Assembly: GCF_900110955.1 (NCBI RefSeq)
Contig: NZ_FOFR01000008.1
Location: 248,001-312,000 of the forward strand
Direction of reading: 5' to 3'
Length of the DNA stretch: 64,000 nt
Origin: Lentzea xinjiangensis
GTDB lineage: Bacteria > Actinomycetota > Actinomycetes > Mycobacteriales > Pseudonocardiaceae
The notes beneath the pieces are model-generated. The model saw only the letters and a list, made by a program, of their open reading frames with translations, had not been told where the DNA came from and searched no databases. Positions 46,353-55,575 of this stretch are shown piece by piece (the stretch's first letter is position 1; each line of letters begins with the position of its first letter). The translations under genes and the position numbers were made by a program.

Positions 46353-46374
46353 TTTTCACTCGATCGAGTGAAAA
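46353..46374. promoter_or_regulatory. Perfect 22-bp palindrome upstream of the carbonic anhydrase gene
   Basis: The site is fully symmetric, with core CACTCGATCGAGTG flanked by T and A runs (TTTT/AAAA). It begins 9 bp before the anhydrase ATG. Size and symmetry suggest a dimeric repressor, for example of the TetR type. No such regulator gene is adjacent. Confidence 0.65.
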
Positions 46375-46398
46375 GAGGAATGGAGTGTGGTCACGCTC

Positions 46399-46584
46399 TC
46401 ACCACCACGGACCACCCCCGGTCTCAATTGGTTTCCAACCGAACTGCTTCAGCGCTTCCACCAGCGGAAACGGCAAATCATGAAGCTGCCAACGAGGTGC
46501 AACAAAGAATTGCTGAATTACGGCGTTCACCAACAATTGTCCGATTCGCTCGTATTTGCCGGTTTGTCGATTATCACATAACAT
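46399..46584 (-). CDS. Small low-GC open reading frame, 61 residues, unknown
   Basis: The frame starts at ATG 46584 and has a protein-like sequence: GKYERIGQLLVNAVIQQFF, then PRWQLHDLPFPLVEALKQFG and the end GGGPWW. Codons are AT-rich compared with all neighbours, as in a transferred or promoter-derived segment. It begins only 6 bases from the divergent beta-lactamase-like start, leaving no room for normal promoters. I recognise no family. A competing plus-strand frame (46387-46581) covers the same DNA, so coding is uncertain. Confidence 0.4.
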   Translation of the reverse strand: MLCDNRQTGKYERIGQLLVNAVIQQFFVAPRWQLHDLPFPLVEALKQFGWKPIETGGGPWW

Positions 46585-46590
46585 CTTCCG

Positions 46591-47853
46591 ATGGGGTGGA
46601 ATCTGCGGGAACTCATCACAAAACATGACATTCCGGGCGCACAGGTCGCGGTGCTCGCGGACGGCGTGGTCGAGGACGAGGCGGCGGGCGTGCTCAGCCG
46701 CCACACCGGCGCCGGGGTGACACCGTTCTCGGCCTTCAGGATCGGCTCGATCACCAAGGTCTGGACGGCGACGCTGGTGCAGCAGCTCGTGGGCGAGGGG
46801 CTCGTGGACCTCGACCGGCCGGTGCGCGACCAGCTTCCCGGCTTCCTGCTCAACGACGCCCACGCCACCGCGTCGCTGACCCCGCGCCACCTCCTCGCCC
46901 ACACCGGCGGCCTGGACGCCAACCACGTCACGGGCGCCGCCACCACCGAGGAGTTCGTGGCCGCGCTCGCCGGCGCCGACCACCCCTTCCCGCCGGGCGC
47001 CGTCTTCTCGTACTCCAACAGCGGGTTCGTCGTGCTCGGCCGGCTGGTGGAGGTACTGCGCGGCAAGCCCTTCCACGACGTGCTCCGCGAGCGGCTGGCC
47101 ACACCGCTGGGCCTGCGCACCGTCGCCACCGGCGGCCACGAGGCGAACCCCCGCCACACCGCGGTGGGCCACGACGGCGGCGTTCCGACCACGAGGCTGG
47201 CCGGCTCGCAGGCCACCGCCCCGAGCGGCGCGCACCTCGCCATGAGCGCTCGCGACCTGCTGGAGTTCGTCCGCCCGCACCTCACCGATCCCGCCCTCGC
47301 GGCCCTGCGCGAACCGCAGCCCTGCTCCGTCCCCGACTTCGGCGGCGGCATCAGCGGCTGGGGCCTCGGCTGGATGCGCCACCCCGGCGGCGCGGTCGGC
47401 CACACCGGTGTCTCCCGTGGACAGAAGGCGTTCCTGCGCGTGCTCCCGTCAGCGGGGCTGGCGGTGGTCGTGCTGACCAACAGCACGGCCGCCGAGGCGT
47501 TGGCCCACGAGATCTTCACCGCCGCCGGCCTGCCGGCTCCGCCTCCTGCGGCACCGCCGGCCGCCCCGGAGCCGATCGAGGACGGGTGGTGCGGCACCTA
47601 CCGCACCACCCTGCACGACATCACCCTCGGCACCGAGGGCGGCAGGGCGTTCCTGACCTACCGCCCGCGCAACGACCTCGCCAGGTCCTTCTCCGGCAAG
47701 CCGGAGAACCGGGTCGAGGTGGTCCGGCTCGGCGAGGACACGATCATCACCGCGACCCCGAGGTCCGGTGCCCACCAGGTCATGTCGCTCGTCGGCCCGG
47801 CCGCTCGTCCCGGCCTCCTGCACAACGGCAGCGCGGCCTGGAGGATCGCCTGA
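46591..47853 (+). CDS. Serine hydrolase of the class C beta-lactamase/esterase family
   Basis: A 420-residue cytosolic-looking hydrolase (no signal peptide). FRIGSITKVWTATLVQQLVG holds the SxxK nucleophile, FSYSNSGFVVLGRLVEVL the Tyr-x-Asn motif, and GAVGHTGVSRG the third (HTG) motif. A C-terminal lipocalin-like domain follows after the Pro-rich linker APPPAAPPAAPEP. Relatives are esterases and D-amino-acid peptidases as often as beta-lactamases. A TAACAT hexamer ends 6 bases before the ATG, so the message may be leaderless. Confidence 0.88.
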   Translation: MGWNLRELITKHDIPGAQVAVLADGVVEDEAAGVLSRHTGAGVTPFSAFRIGSITKVWTATLVQQLVGEGLVDLDRPVRDQLPGFLLNDAHATASLTPRHLLAHTGGLDANHVTGAATTEEFVAALAGADHPFPPGAVFSYSNSGFVVLGRLVEVLRGKPFHDVLRERLATPLGLRTVATGGHEANPRHTAVGHDGGVPTTRLAGSQATAPSGAHLAMSARDLLEFVRPHLTDPALAALREPQPCSVPDFGGGISGWGLGWMRHPGGAVGHTGVSRGQKAFLRVLPSAGLAVVVLTNSTAAEALAHEIFTAAGLPAPPPAAPPAAPEPIEDGWCGTYRTTLHDITLGTEGGRAFLTYRPRNDLARSFSGKPENRVEVVRLGEDTIITATPRSGAHQVMSLVGPAARPGLLHNGSAAWRIA

Positions 47854-47975
47854 CGTCACCGACGTCCGCGCCGTGGCGCTGCCGCGCACCTCGTCCGCGA
47901 CCGGGCGGGTTTGCCTCTTTGCGCGGATAACCGAAACCGAGCACCGCCTTGGGCGCACCGCAGCGAAGGCTCTCT

Positions 47976-48874
47976 TTAGTCAGCACTGAAGCTACCGCGC
48001 ATACCGTACTCAGCGCAAAGGCACCCGACACCGGGTTCGATCCACTCCTGCCCCGCCCACCCTGGGTGCCGCTCCACGAGCACCGCCCGGACCTCCGCCA
48101 CGATCTCCTCGACACCCATCGCGGAGTCACGCCGGCGCCAGGTCTCGTCCCGCAGCTCCCGCAGGTAGTCCCGGACCCCCTCCAGGACGCCGACACCACC
48201 CACCGACCCGTGGCCCGGCACGACCACGCGCGGCCCGGCGGCGATCAACCGGTCCAGCACCTCGATCCACCCGACGCCGGAGACGTCCGCGTCGTGCGGC
48301 GGGAACCACGGGAAGATCGCGAACTGGCCCGTCTCGGCGAGGTCGCCGGTGAACAGCACGCCGGCGTCCGGCACCTCGACCACTTGGTCCCCCACCGTGT
48401 GCCCGCGTCCGGTCGGTCGCAACAGGACGGTGCGGCCGCCGAGGTCGAGCGAGTGCACCCCGTCGAACACCACGTCCGGCACCGGCACCTCGGTGCCGGT
48501 CACCGTCCGGCGACGGCGCCGCCGAACCCCCGGAACATCTCCAGGTAGGCGGATCCCCTGCGCGCCAAGTCATCCGCCTGCGCGCGGTTCACCACATAGG
48601 ACCCTCCGAACGCGGAAGCACCGAACGCGTGCTCCGGGTGGAAGTGCGTCGTCGTCAGCAGGACCCGCCGGCCGCGCGCCACCTCCGACGCGAACGCGAG
48701 CACCGCGGACGCGTTGTCGGCACCGAGTCCGGTGTCCACCACCAGCACTGCTTCGGCGCCACCGATGACACCGATGTTGGGCACGAGCGAGACGTGGTCG
48801 TTCGGGATGACCAGCACATCGGGCGCCACCTCGACGGCGCCGGAGACCTGGACGACGGGATCTGGGAGGTTCAT
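47976..48874 (-). pseudogene. MBL-fold metallo-hydrolase split by a frameshift
   Basis: The N-terminal half (48500-48874) has VVDTGLGADNASAVLAF and the metal motif TTHFHPEHAFG, then stops at VAGR. The C-terminal half (47976-48503) continues in another frame with GRGHTVGDQVVEVPDAGVLF, TGDLAETG and VPGHGSVGG. Intact relatives are one chain with all these parts in this order. The junction is a GTGA overlap, so two coupled half-proteins are formally possible, but a frameshift mutation or sequencing error is likelier. It is divergent from a LysR gene that is also frameshifted. Confidence 0.7.
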
Positions 48875-48957
48875 GCCACCCACCTCACCGCCACGCCCCG
48901 CGCGCCGTCCAAGACCGGTTGGGCACTCCCGATACCGCGCGGGTATCTTGGCTGATC

Positions 48958-49775
48958 ATGGAGCTGCGGACACTGCGCTACTTCGTCGCGGTCGCCGAGG
49001 AGCTCCACTTCGGCCGCGCCGCCCAGCGCCTGCACATGAGCCAGCCACCGCTCAGCCGCGCGATCAAGCACCTGGAGAACGACCTCGGCGCGGCGCTGCT
49101 CCAGCGCTCGTCCGCCGGTGTCCGCCTCACCGAGGCGGGCGAGACCCTGCTGGTCGAGGCGAGGGCGTTGCTCGAGCAGGCCGACCGCATCCGCGGCAAG
49201 CTGCGCCGCACCACCCTCACCGTCGGCATGCTCGGCGACAACGGCGGGGCGAGGCTCGCGGCGGCGTTCCGGCGGCGGCATCCGGACGTCGAGGTCCGCG
49301 TCCGCGAGACCGACCTGACCGATCCCACCTGCGGCCTGCGCACCGGCCAGGTGGACGTCGCCCTCACCCGCGGCCCGTTCGACAAGACCGGCCTGAGGAC
49401 CAGGGTGCTGCGCCGCGACCCGGTCGGCGCGGTGCTGCGGGCCGACGACCCCCGGCCCGGCGCGACCACCTGACCACCGGGGACCTCGACGATCGCGACT
49501 GGTTCCAGTTCCCGGACGGCACCGACGAGATCTGGCGGAGCTACTGGAACGGCGGCAGACCCCGCCGGGGACCGGTGGTCCGCGCGGTGCAGGAATGCGT
49601 CCAGTCCGTGCTGTGGAACGGATCCGTGGGCCTGGCCCCGCTCGGCCACGACCTCGGTGAGCTGGCGGTCGTGCCGCTGCGCGACATGCCGCCCAGCCCC
49701 GTCGTGCTCGCCTGGCGCGAGGAGGACGCGCTCACCGAGGACTTCGTCGAAGCGGTGACGGCGGCGTACCGCTAG
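48958..49775 (+). pseudogene. LysR-family regulator with a frameshift
   Basis: The first frame (48958-49473) gives the winged helix MELRTLRYFVAVAEELHFGR, MSQPPLSRAIKHLENDLGAA, and the first effector subdomain, ending VLRADDPRPGATT and a stop. From about 49461 the second frame continues as RDHLTTGDLDDRDWFQFPD through GLAPLGHDLGELAVVPL to the stop at 49775, completing a normal LysR length. A one- or two-base indel near 49455-49465 explains it. The likely target is the divergent MBL-fold gene, which is broken as well. A sequencing error cannot be excluded. Confidence 0.75.
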
Positions 49776-49781
49776 AGCGCG

Positions 49782-50327
49782 CTACCCGGCGGCGGAGCCG
49801 GCCGCGTGGACGGAAACGGCGTAGTCGCCGTGCCGGAACGGTTGGCGGTCCCAGGTCGCGAACCGCTCGACCAGCCTCAGGCCCGCCAGGGCGCAGTGCT
49901 CGTCGTACTCGTCGGCGGTGTACCCGCGGTCCAGGCTGAAACCGGCGACCAGGACGCCGCCGACGTGCCTCGCGACACCGGCCACCAGGTCCCCCTGCGT
50001 ACCGGGCGCGGTGAACAGCGGCACGTTGCCCGCCATCACCACGACGTCGAACGTCCGGCCGAGGTCGAGCGCGGCGAGGTCGGACCGCACCCAGGTGAGG
50101 TGCGGCGCCCGCGCCCTGGCGTGGGCGAGCATCGACTCGTCGAGATCCGCCCCGACGACCTCGACGCCGTGCCTGGCCAGCTCGATCGCGACCCGCCCGG
50201 TGCCGCACCCGGCGTCCAGCGCGGTCTTCGGCTCGAACGCCCGCACGAACGCCGCCTCGCCGTGCACGTCCACCCCCGACTCGGCGAGCGAGTCGAACCT
50301 GCGCTGGTACTCAGCCCCGTTCCACAT
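49782..50327 (-). CDS. Class I SAM-dependent methyltransferase (Methyltransf_25 type)
   Basis: A 181-residue methyltransferase. Motif I is ALDAGCGTGRVAIELARHG, the acidic strand-2 end is VVGADLDESMLAHARARAP, and motif IV is TFDVVVMAGNVPLF. The small size and plain core make the substrate unpredictable. It converges with the LysR remnant (6 bp apart) and is divergent from the SGNH hydrolase gene. Confidence 0.85.
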   Translation of the reverse strand: MWNGAEYQRRFDSLAESGVDVHGEAAFVRAFEPKTALDAGCGTGRVAIELARHGVEVVGADLDESMLAHARARAPHLTWVRSDLAALDLGRTFDVVVMAGNVPLFTAPGTQGDLVAGVARHVGGVLVAGFSLDRGYTADEYDEHCALAGLRLVERFATWDRQPFRHGDYAVSVHAAGSAAG

Positions 50328-50393
50328 CCGGCGAGCATAGATCCGAAGATCGGCGGATAGCGGCCGGGTCGCGGCGCTGCCATGGTCGAGTGC

Positions 50394-51569
50394 ATGACGC
50401 GCTTTCTGCTGGCAGTGGCGTTGCTCGTGGCCGCGGCCTCGCCCGCGCAGGCCGCACCCGCGCGCTGGGTGGGCACGTGGGCGGCCGCACCGTCCTCCGC
50501 CGTTCCCGGCACGGACGGCGGTTATCCGAACTTCTCGATCCGCAACATCGTGCACGTCAGCGCCGGCGGGCGGGAGATCCGCGTGCGCCTGTCGAACGCC
50601 TTCGGCCGCACCCCCGTGGTGTTCGGGCAGGTCACGGTGGCGCGCGCGGCCGGTCCGGACACCCCGCTCGCGATGCCCGGCACGATGCGCACCCTCACGT
50701 TCGGCGGCGCCACGTCCGTCACCGCCCCTCCCGGCGCCGACGTGGTGAGCGACGGCGTGGCGCTGACCGTGCCGGCCGACTCGGACCTGCTGGTGACCGT
50801 CTTCACGCCGGCGCCGGGCGGCCCGGTCACCCACCACCAGCTCGCCATGCAGAACTCGTACTTCACCCGCGACGGCAACCACACGGCCGACGAGTCCGCG
50901 GCGGCGTTCCGCGAGCGCACGCAGGTCTGGCATTACGTCTCGGGCGTGGACGTGCGTTCGTCGGCGTTGCGGGGCAGCGTCGTGGCGCTCGGCGACTCGA
51001 TCACCGACGGGGCGAACTCGACCCCCGGCGCGAACCTGCGCTGGCCCGACCAGCTCGCCGACCGGGTCAACACCCGGCTGGGCGTGCTGAACGCGGGCAT
51101 CAGCGGCAACCGGCTCCTGCTCGACGGCGGCGGGGCGGGGGTGAACGCGCTGGCGCGGCTGGACCGCGACGTGCTGGCGCAGTCCGGCGTCCGGTCGGTG
51201 GTCGTGTTCGAGGGCATCAACGACATCCAGCAGACCCCGCACGAGACCGACCCGCGGAAGATCATCGCGGCGCTGCAGCAGATCGCCGCCCGCTCGCACG
51301 ACCGCGGGCTGCGGGTGATCGGCGCGACGATCACGCCGTTCAAGGGCTGGTTCAGCTACACCGACGAGCTGGAGCGGGTGCGGCAGGACGTCAACGCGTT
51401 CATCCGGACCAGCCCCGACTTCGACGCCGTCGTGGACTTCGACGCGGTGCTCCGCGATCCGGCGGACCCGCAGCGGATCAGGCCGGACTACGACGAGGGC
51501 GACCACCTGCACCCCGGTGACAAGGGCTTCGAGGCGATGGCGAAGGCGGTGCGGGTCGCCGCGCTCTGA
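50394..51569 (+). CDS. Secreted SGNH/GDSL hydrolase
   Basis: A 391-residue exported hydrolase. The signal peptide ends at AQAAPA (about residue 20). An N-terminal beta domain (ARWVGTWAAAPSS, EIRVRLSNAFGRTPVVFGQV) precedes the SGNH core: VALGDSITDGANST with the nucleophile Ser, GISGNRLL, FEGINDIQQ and the catalytic DHLHPGDKGFEAMA. This is the arrangement of secreted actinomycete carbohydrate or lipid esterases. ATG 50394 gives a proper signal start; ATG 50382 adds only MVEC. Confidence 0.9.
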   Translation: MTRFLLAVALLVAAASPAQAAPARWVGTWAAAPSSAVPGTDGGYPNFSIRNIVHVSAGGREIRVRLSNAFGRTPVVFGQVTVARAAGPDTPLAMPGTMRTLTFGGATSVTAPPGADVVSDGVALTVPADSDLLVTVFTPAPGGPVTHHQLAMQNSYFTRDGNHTADESAAAFRERTQVWHYVSGVDVRSSALRGSVVALGDSITDGANSTPGANLRWPDQLADRVNTRLGVLNAGISGNRLLLDGGGAGVNALARLDRDVLAQSGVRSVVVFEGINDIQQTPHETDPRKIIAALQQIAARSHDRGLRVIGATITPFKGWFSYTDELERVRQDVNAFIRTSPDFDAVVDFDAVLRDPADPQRIRPDYDEGDHLHPGDKGFEAMAKAVRVAAL

Positions 51570-51665
51570 CAGGCGATCGGGCCACACGATCGGGCGATCG
51601 GGGTTTGCCGCACACCGCGTACCGGTACTCGACGGTGATCAACTCGAGTAGCCGGAGGGCAGCCG

Positions 51666-52205
51666 ATGCGTGTCAGGATCCTCGTCGTCGCTCTCGTGGC
51701 CGGCATTTCCGCGTGTGGAGCGCCGACCGCCGAAACGGCCCCGCGGGGCCAGGTGCCCGTCACGTCCGCGAGCGCGGAGCAGGGGCCCGCGCTGAAGGCG
51801 GAGCTGACCATGCAGGGCAAACCCGGCCTCGGCCTGCTGGCCGCGACGAACCAGGGCTCCGCCCCGATCACGTTCCAGGGCTGGCCGAAGCTCTCCTTCA
51901 CCGACGCCGCCGGTGAGCGCGCGGCCATCCCGGTGGAGCAGAAGCTGGTGCCCGGCGAAGGCCCGTCGATCACGTTGCAGCCGGGCCAGACCGCGTTCGC
52001 CGGGGTGCAGCTCGACGTGGACGACGACACGAAGTCGGTCGCCATCAACGAGATGACGGCCGAACTGCCGGGCGTGCCACCCGCGAAGGTGGCCTTCATC
52101 GGCACGGACGGCCGGCCGATCTCCGACCTGGGCACGATGAAGGTGAGCGAGGCCGAGGTGAGCACGATGCAGCCGTCTTCCCAGGGCGTGCTGGCGTTCG
52201 GCTAG
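51666..52205 (+). CDS. Lipoprotein with DUF4232-like domain
   Basis: A 179-residue lipoprotein with lipobox ISAC (Cys 17). The mature part is a beta sandwich: LLAATNQGSAPITFQGWPKL, then ITLQPGQTAFAGVQLDV. These features (a GWP-type turn and a glycine/glutamine loop) resemble DUF4232 lipoproteins of actinomycetes, whose role is unknown. ATG 51666 follows GGAGGG. It is single and converges on the LamG-like gene 20 bases away. Confidence 0.72.
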   Translation: MRVRILVVALVAGISACGAPTAETAPRGQVPVTSASAEQGPALKAELTMQGKPGLGLLAATNQGSAPITFQGWPKLSFTDAAGERAAIPVEQKLVPGEGPSITLQPGQTAFAGVQLDVDDDTKSVAINEMTAELPGVPPAKVAFIGTDGRPISDLGTMKVSEAEVSTMQPSSQGVLAFG

Positions 52206-52224
52206 CCACGTCCCACCGGTCCGC

Positions 52225-53184
52225 TCACGGCGTCGAACGGGCCCGGCTCATCCACCGGTACTGCAGGCGCACCTCCCAGGGCTTCGCCGCCCGGTCGAGG
52301 AACATCAGGCTGTCCATCCGGCAGTGGCAGGCGTTGCCCTCGCGGGTGTTCTGCGGGTAGCTGCCGCCGATCTTGATCCCGCGGGGGTCGGTGGCCGACG
52401 CCAGGTCCGGCTCCGGCTCTCCCGCGAGCCGCCACGGGTCGCCCGTGACGACGTACCTGCCCGCCAGCGGCTCCGCGTTGCGGTACAGGGCCATCGCACC
52501 GGTGTCGAAGTCGACCGTGGCCGCCAGGAAGACCCACTCGTTCGCGGGCAGCAGCTCCCGCCAGTCCTCCAGGGCCGCGAACGTCTGCGACGCGCCGCCG
52601 TCGAGCCGCCGGGCCAGAGCCACGAGCTTCAGCTCGCCGTCGACCTGGATCAGCTCCAGCAGCGCTCGCACCGCGTGGCCGTTGGAGTCGCCGGACAGCA
52701 CACCGGCCAGGCCGATCGCGCCGTAGAGGTCGTCCGGATCGGCCGTGGTGGAGTTCGGGGCCGGGTTGCGGCCCGTCATCTTCACCCAGCCCATGATCGA
52801 CGCCTGGCGCGCGCCGTTGAACGCCGTCAACGACGGGACGCCGGTCTCGCGGTGGACCCCGGCCTTCCAGTCGTCGTTGCCGGCGGCTTCGGGAGTGATC
52901 TGCTTGAGCTGCACCGAGTGCCGTGACCCGGGGAACGCTCCGTCGCGCACCCGCATGTCGGCGCCGCCGTTGACGAGCGACAGCGTGGTGCCCGAACGGC
53001 CGCGATCCCGTTCCAGCGCCTCGTTGCCCCGCACCGGGTGCTCGAAGTCGTAGTACGACACCAGGTTGCGCGACAGCGTGGGCAGCACCGCGCCGAACGT
53101 GGCGTGCGCGGGCGTGACCGGAAGAGTCCACATCGGACCGAAGCAGAGCACGACGGCCGTGCCGAGGACGAGCAGTCGTTTCAT
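52225..53184 (-). CDS. Secreted LamG/concanavalin-like domain protein
   Basis: A 319-residue exported protein. A signal peptide (MKRLLVLGTAVVLCFGPMWT) is followed by a jelly-roll domain that starts LVSYYDFEHPVRGNEA and includes ASIMGWVKMTGRNPAPNSTT, FLAATVDFDTGAMALYRNAE and a CHC motif near the end. Such domains bind glycans; no catalytic residues are evident. The ATG overlaps the stop of the upstream sugar-dehydrogenase gene (TGATG), so they are coupled, and it probably assists that enzyme's substrate contact. Confidence 0.78.
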   Translation of the reverse strand: MKRLLVLGTAVVLCFGPMWTLPVTPAHATFGAVLPTLSRNLVSYYDFEHPVRGNEALERDRGRSGTTLSLVNGGADMRVRDGAFPGSRHSVQLKQITPEAAGNDDWKAGVHRETGVPSLTAFNGARQASIMGWVKMTGRNPAPNSTTADPDDLYGAIGLAGVLSGDSNGHAVRALLELIQVDGELKLVALARRLDGGASQTFAALEDWRELLPANEWVFLAATVDFDTGAMALYRNAEPLAGRYVVTGDPWRLAGEPEPDLASATDPRGIKIGGSYPQNTREGNACHCRMDSLMFLDRAAKPWEVRLQYRWMSRARSTP

Positions 53185-55244
53185 CACCTGACTCCTTCGC
53201 CCCGCACGCGGAGGTCGCGCAACCGGCCGATGTTGTCGAACGAGCCGAAACCGACGCGGCCCGACGCGAAGGTCGTGTCCACGGCGGTCATCAACGGATG
53301 CGGTGACCCGTCGACGTACACGGCGATCTCGCCTGAGCCGGCGCAGTGCCTGACCCGTACGCGGTGCCACGCCAGATCGCTGACCGCGGGAGCGGCCCCG
53401 ACGGACCGCGCGGCGTCCCACTGGTGGTCCAGCCGCAGCCGGTCCGCGTTGTCGACGACGAAGATGCCGTTGTGCGGGTAGATCTTGTTGTCGGACGACA
53501 GGTGCGCGTAGTAGAACTCGGTGTCCGACCGATACCCGAACACGACCACCACGTCCCGGTTGGCCTCGGCGACCGGCGTGTCCAGCCGCACCGACGCGTC
53601 GACCTGCACCGAGCCGAACGCCGGTCCCTTCGTGAGGATCGCGTACTCGAACGGTCGCCGCGGTCCCGGGCGGGCGGTTCCCGGCCGGGCCAGCACGACC
53701 TCGCGGCCGGGGAACCGCCACAGCTCGGGCGTCACCGGGTCCCACGAGCGCGCGGACCCGGCGCCGGAGACGAGGTCGTGGCCGGTGCGGCAGGACGCGA
53801 AGGTGCGGGCGCCGGTCACCTTCCAGACCTTGCCGTTCGCCTTGGCCAGCACGTGCAGCTCACCGCCGGCGTCCTGGCCGAACCTCAGGTCGACCCGGCT
53901 CGGATCGTCGACCAGGGCCTTCAGCGTGGTCAGCCGGCCGTCGGCGTAGACCATCAACTCACGGGAGACGGCCATCGGCCGGCCGGCGCGCATCTCGTGC
54001 TCGTCGGCGTAGTAGATCAGGCCCTTCACACCCTCGCCGTAGATGTACTTGCCGCGCAGGGAAGGGATCTTGGTACCGCGGTAGACGAAACCGCCTATCA
54101 GCGCGTTGCCGCTGTCGGCGCACGGTGGGGAGGACGGCAGCCGGTTGTGGTCGAACGCCGTCACCGGATAGGTGTAGCCGTACTTGGCGTCGTCGGCCGG
54201 CAGCGGGAAGACGCCGCACGACGGGTCGCCGCGCCGGTACTCCCAGTTGCCCTCGCGCTCGCTCCAGCCCAGGTTGGCGCCCTTGCGGACCTCGTACACG
54301 GAGTCGACGGCCTTCTCCCCGATGTGGCCGAGGAACATCTTGTGCGCGCCACCGGCGTCCCAGCTGAACCGGTACGGGTCGCGCATGCCGTAGGCGTAGA
54401 TCTCGCCGAGCGCGCCTGCCCTGTCCACGAAGGGGTTCGAGCGCGGGATGCCGTACTGGCCGTTCACGCCGTCACGGCCGCCCGGATCGATGCGCAGGAT
54501 TTTCCCCTGTGGCGACGCCAAGTCCTGCGGCACCGTCGTCGAGGCGCCGATCCCGCCGTCCCCGGAGGCGATGTAGAGCAGGCCGTGGTCCTCGTGCCAC
54601 CGGCGCGCCGTCGGGTTGAAGCCGATCTCCTGGAAGCCGTGGATGAACGACGCGAAGCCGACCCGCAGCACCTCCCGGCGGGTGCCGGAGAAGGCGTCCG
54701 AGCCGGGGTCCGCGGCCGTCCACTCGGTGATCACGCCGTGGACCTGCGCGTCCGGCGGCGACGGCAGGTCGGGCTTCCTGCCGGTCAGCGCGGAGCCGGT
54801 CTCGGTGTGCACGGTGTAGAACCTGCCGTTGTCCCGGAAGTCCGGGTGGAACGCCACGAACCCGAAGCCGCTGCCCAGGCCGCGGTGGGTGTGGAAGTCG
54901 GGACCGACGACCGCGCCCAGGTCCAGGTAGACGAGCTGCGCCCCGCCGGCCAGCAGGTACAGCCTGCCGTTCATGTCCGGCACGAACAGCCGGCCGGAGC
55001 CGTCGGGGACCTCGCCGAGGTGGTTGATCCGGTTGTGGCGGCGCAGCCGGGCGTCGGTCGGCGGCGGCACCGGCTCGGACTTCGGCAGCCGCGCCACCTC
55101 GGTCAGCTCGAGCCCGATGCCCGAGGCGCCGGGCGTCGGCAACGGGTCGGCGATCGGCACGTCCGGCCGGGCCGACGCGATGGGCACGAACAGCGCCGAG
55201 AGAACCACTGTCGTGACAGCCGAACGGGACAACCGTCGGAACAT
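53184..55244 (-). CDS. Secreted PQQ-type sugar dehydrogenase with C-terminal concanavalin-like domain
   Basis: An exported protein of about 686 residues. After the signal peptide, residues 40-480 form a six-bladed propeller of the soluble glucose/aldose dehydrogenase type: RRHNRINHLGEVPDGSGRLF, HRGLGSGFGFVAFHPDF, GLLYIASGDGGIG, GKILRIDPGGRDG and YGMRDPYRFSWD. The last 190 residues are a concanavalin-like fold (AWHRVRVRHCAGSGEIAVYV). ATG 55244 is the likely start. A perfect palindrome lies 41 bp upstream. Oxidation of sugars is inferred; cofactor residues were not confirmed. Confidence 0.8.
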   Translation of the reverse strand: MFRRLSRSAVTTVVLSALFVPIASARPDVPIADPLPTPGASGIGLELTEVARLPKSEPVPPPTDARLRRHNRINHLGEVPDGSGRLFVPDMNGRLYLLAGGAQLVYLDLGAVVGPDFHTHRGLGSGFGFVAFHPDFRDNGRFYTVHTETGSALTGRKPDLPSPPDAQVHGVITEWTAADPGSDAFSGTRREVLRVGFASFIHGFQEIGFNPTARRWHEDHGLLYIASGDGGIGASTTVPQDLASPQGKILRIDPGGRDGVNGQYGIPRSNPFVDRAGALGEIYAYGMRDPYRFSWDAGGAHKMFLGHIGEKAVDSVYEVRKGANLGWSEREGNWEYRRGDPSCGVFPLPADDAKYGYTYPVTAFDHNRLPSSPPCADSGNALIGGFVYRGTKIPSLRGKYIYGEGVKGLIYYADEHEMRAGRPMAVSRELMVYADGRLTTLKALVDDPSRVDLRFGQDAGGELHVLAKANGKVWKVTGARTFASCRTGHDLVSGAGSARSWDPVTPELWRFPGREVVLARPGTARPGPRRPFEYAILTKGPAFGSVQVDASVRLDTPVAEANRDVVVVFGYRSDTEFYYAHLSSDNKIYPHNGIFVVDNADRLRLDHQWDAARSVGAAPAVSDLAWHRVRVRHCAGSGEIAVYVDGSPHPLMTAVDTTFASGRVGFGSFDNIGRLRDLRVRGEGVR

Positions 55245-55284
55245 CCCCACCACCCTGTGGGTCAGGCCGTGCCAGCACGGCAGC

Positions 55285-55298
55285 GGAAAGCGCTTTCC
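55285..55298. promoter_or_regulatory. Perfect palindrome GGAAAGCGCTTTCC, operator of a LacI-type regulator (site 1)
   Basis: This 14-bp palindrome lies just upstream of the sugar-dehydrogenase start. The same 14 bases occur at 58218-58231 before the ABC permease gene, which makes a shared regulator likely. LacI-family proteins of actinomycetes favour such GCGC-centred palindromes. Confidence 0.75.
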
Positions 55299-55575
55299 AA
55301 TGCAGCGGCCCTGGCGAATCTACTCAGCCGGTAGTGCTGTTACAACCCCCTGGGTCGCCGTCCTCCGCAGCAGGACGAAGAGGGGTCGGCGACGACGCGG
55401 GTGACCGGCAGGCCGACGCCGCGGCGGCGGATGCTGCCGTGCGGCGGCACCACGACCACCGGTGTGCGGTGGCGGAACGCCCTTGGCCACCCCCGGCTCC
55501 GCGCCGGACGCGAGAACCACGGCATCGGATCAACCGGCCGCGCTCTCCCGGTCTCGGCCGAAGCTCCGCCACCGG
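55299..55575. other. Gap without recognised gene
   Basis: This 277-base stretch lies between the operator and the ABC ATPase gene. Open frames on both strands read as Pro/Arg-rich, low-complexity sequence without family motifs, including a 61-residue minus-strand frame beginning MPWFSRPARS. I see no gene, RNA or strong hairpin. Confidence 0.6.

Noticed and set aside
46387-46581. Plus-strand 64-residue frame opposite the small minus-strand frame
   Set aside because: Its sequence is less protein-like and it lies within the probable promoter of the beta-lactamase-like gene; kept only as a competing possibility.
55340-55523. Small minus-strand frame beginning MPWFSRPARS
   Set aside because: Pro/Arg-rich, no clear ribosome-binding site and no recognisable motif; overlapping frames are equally open.
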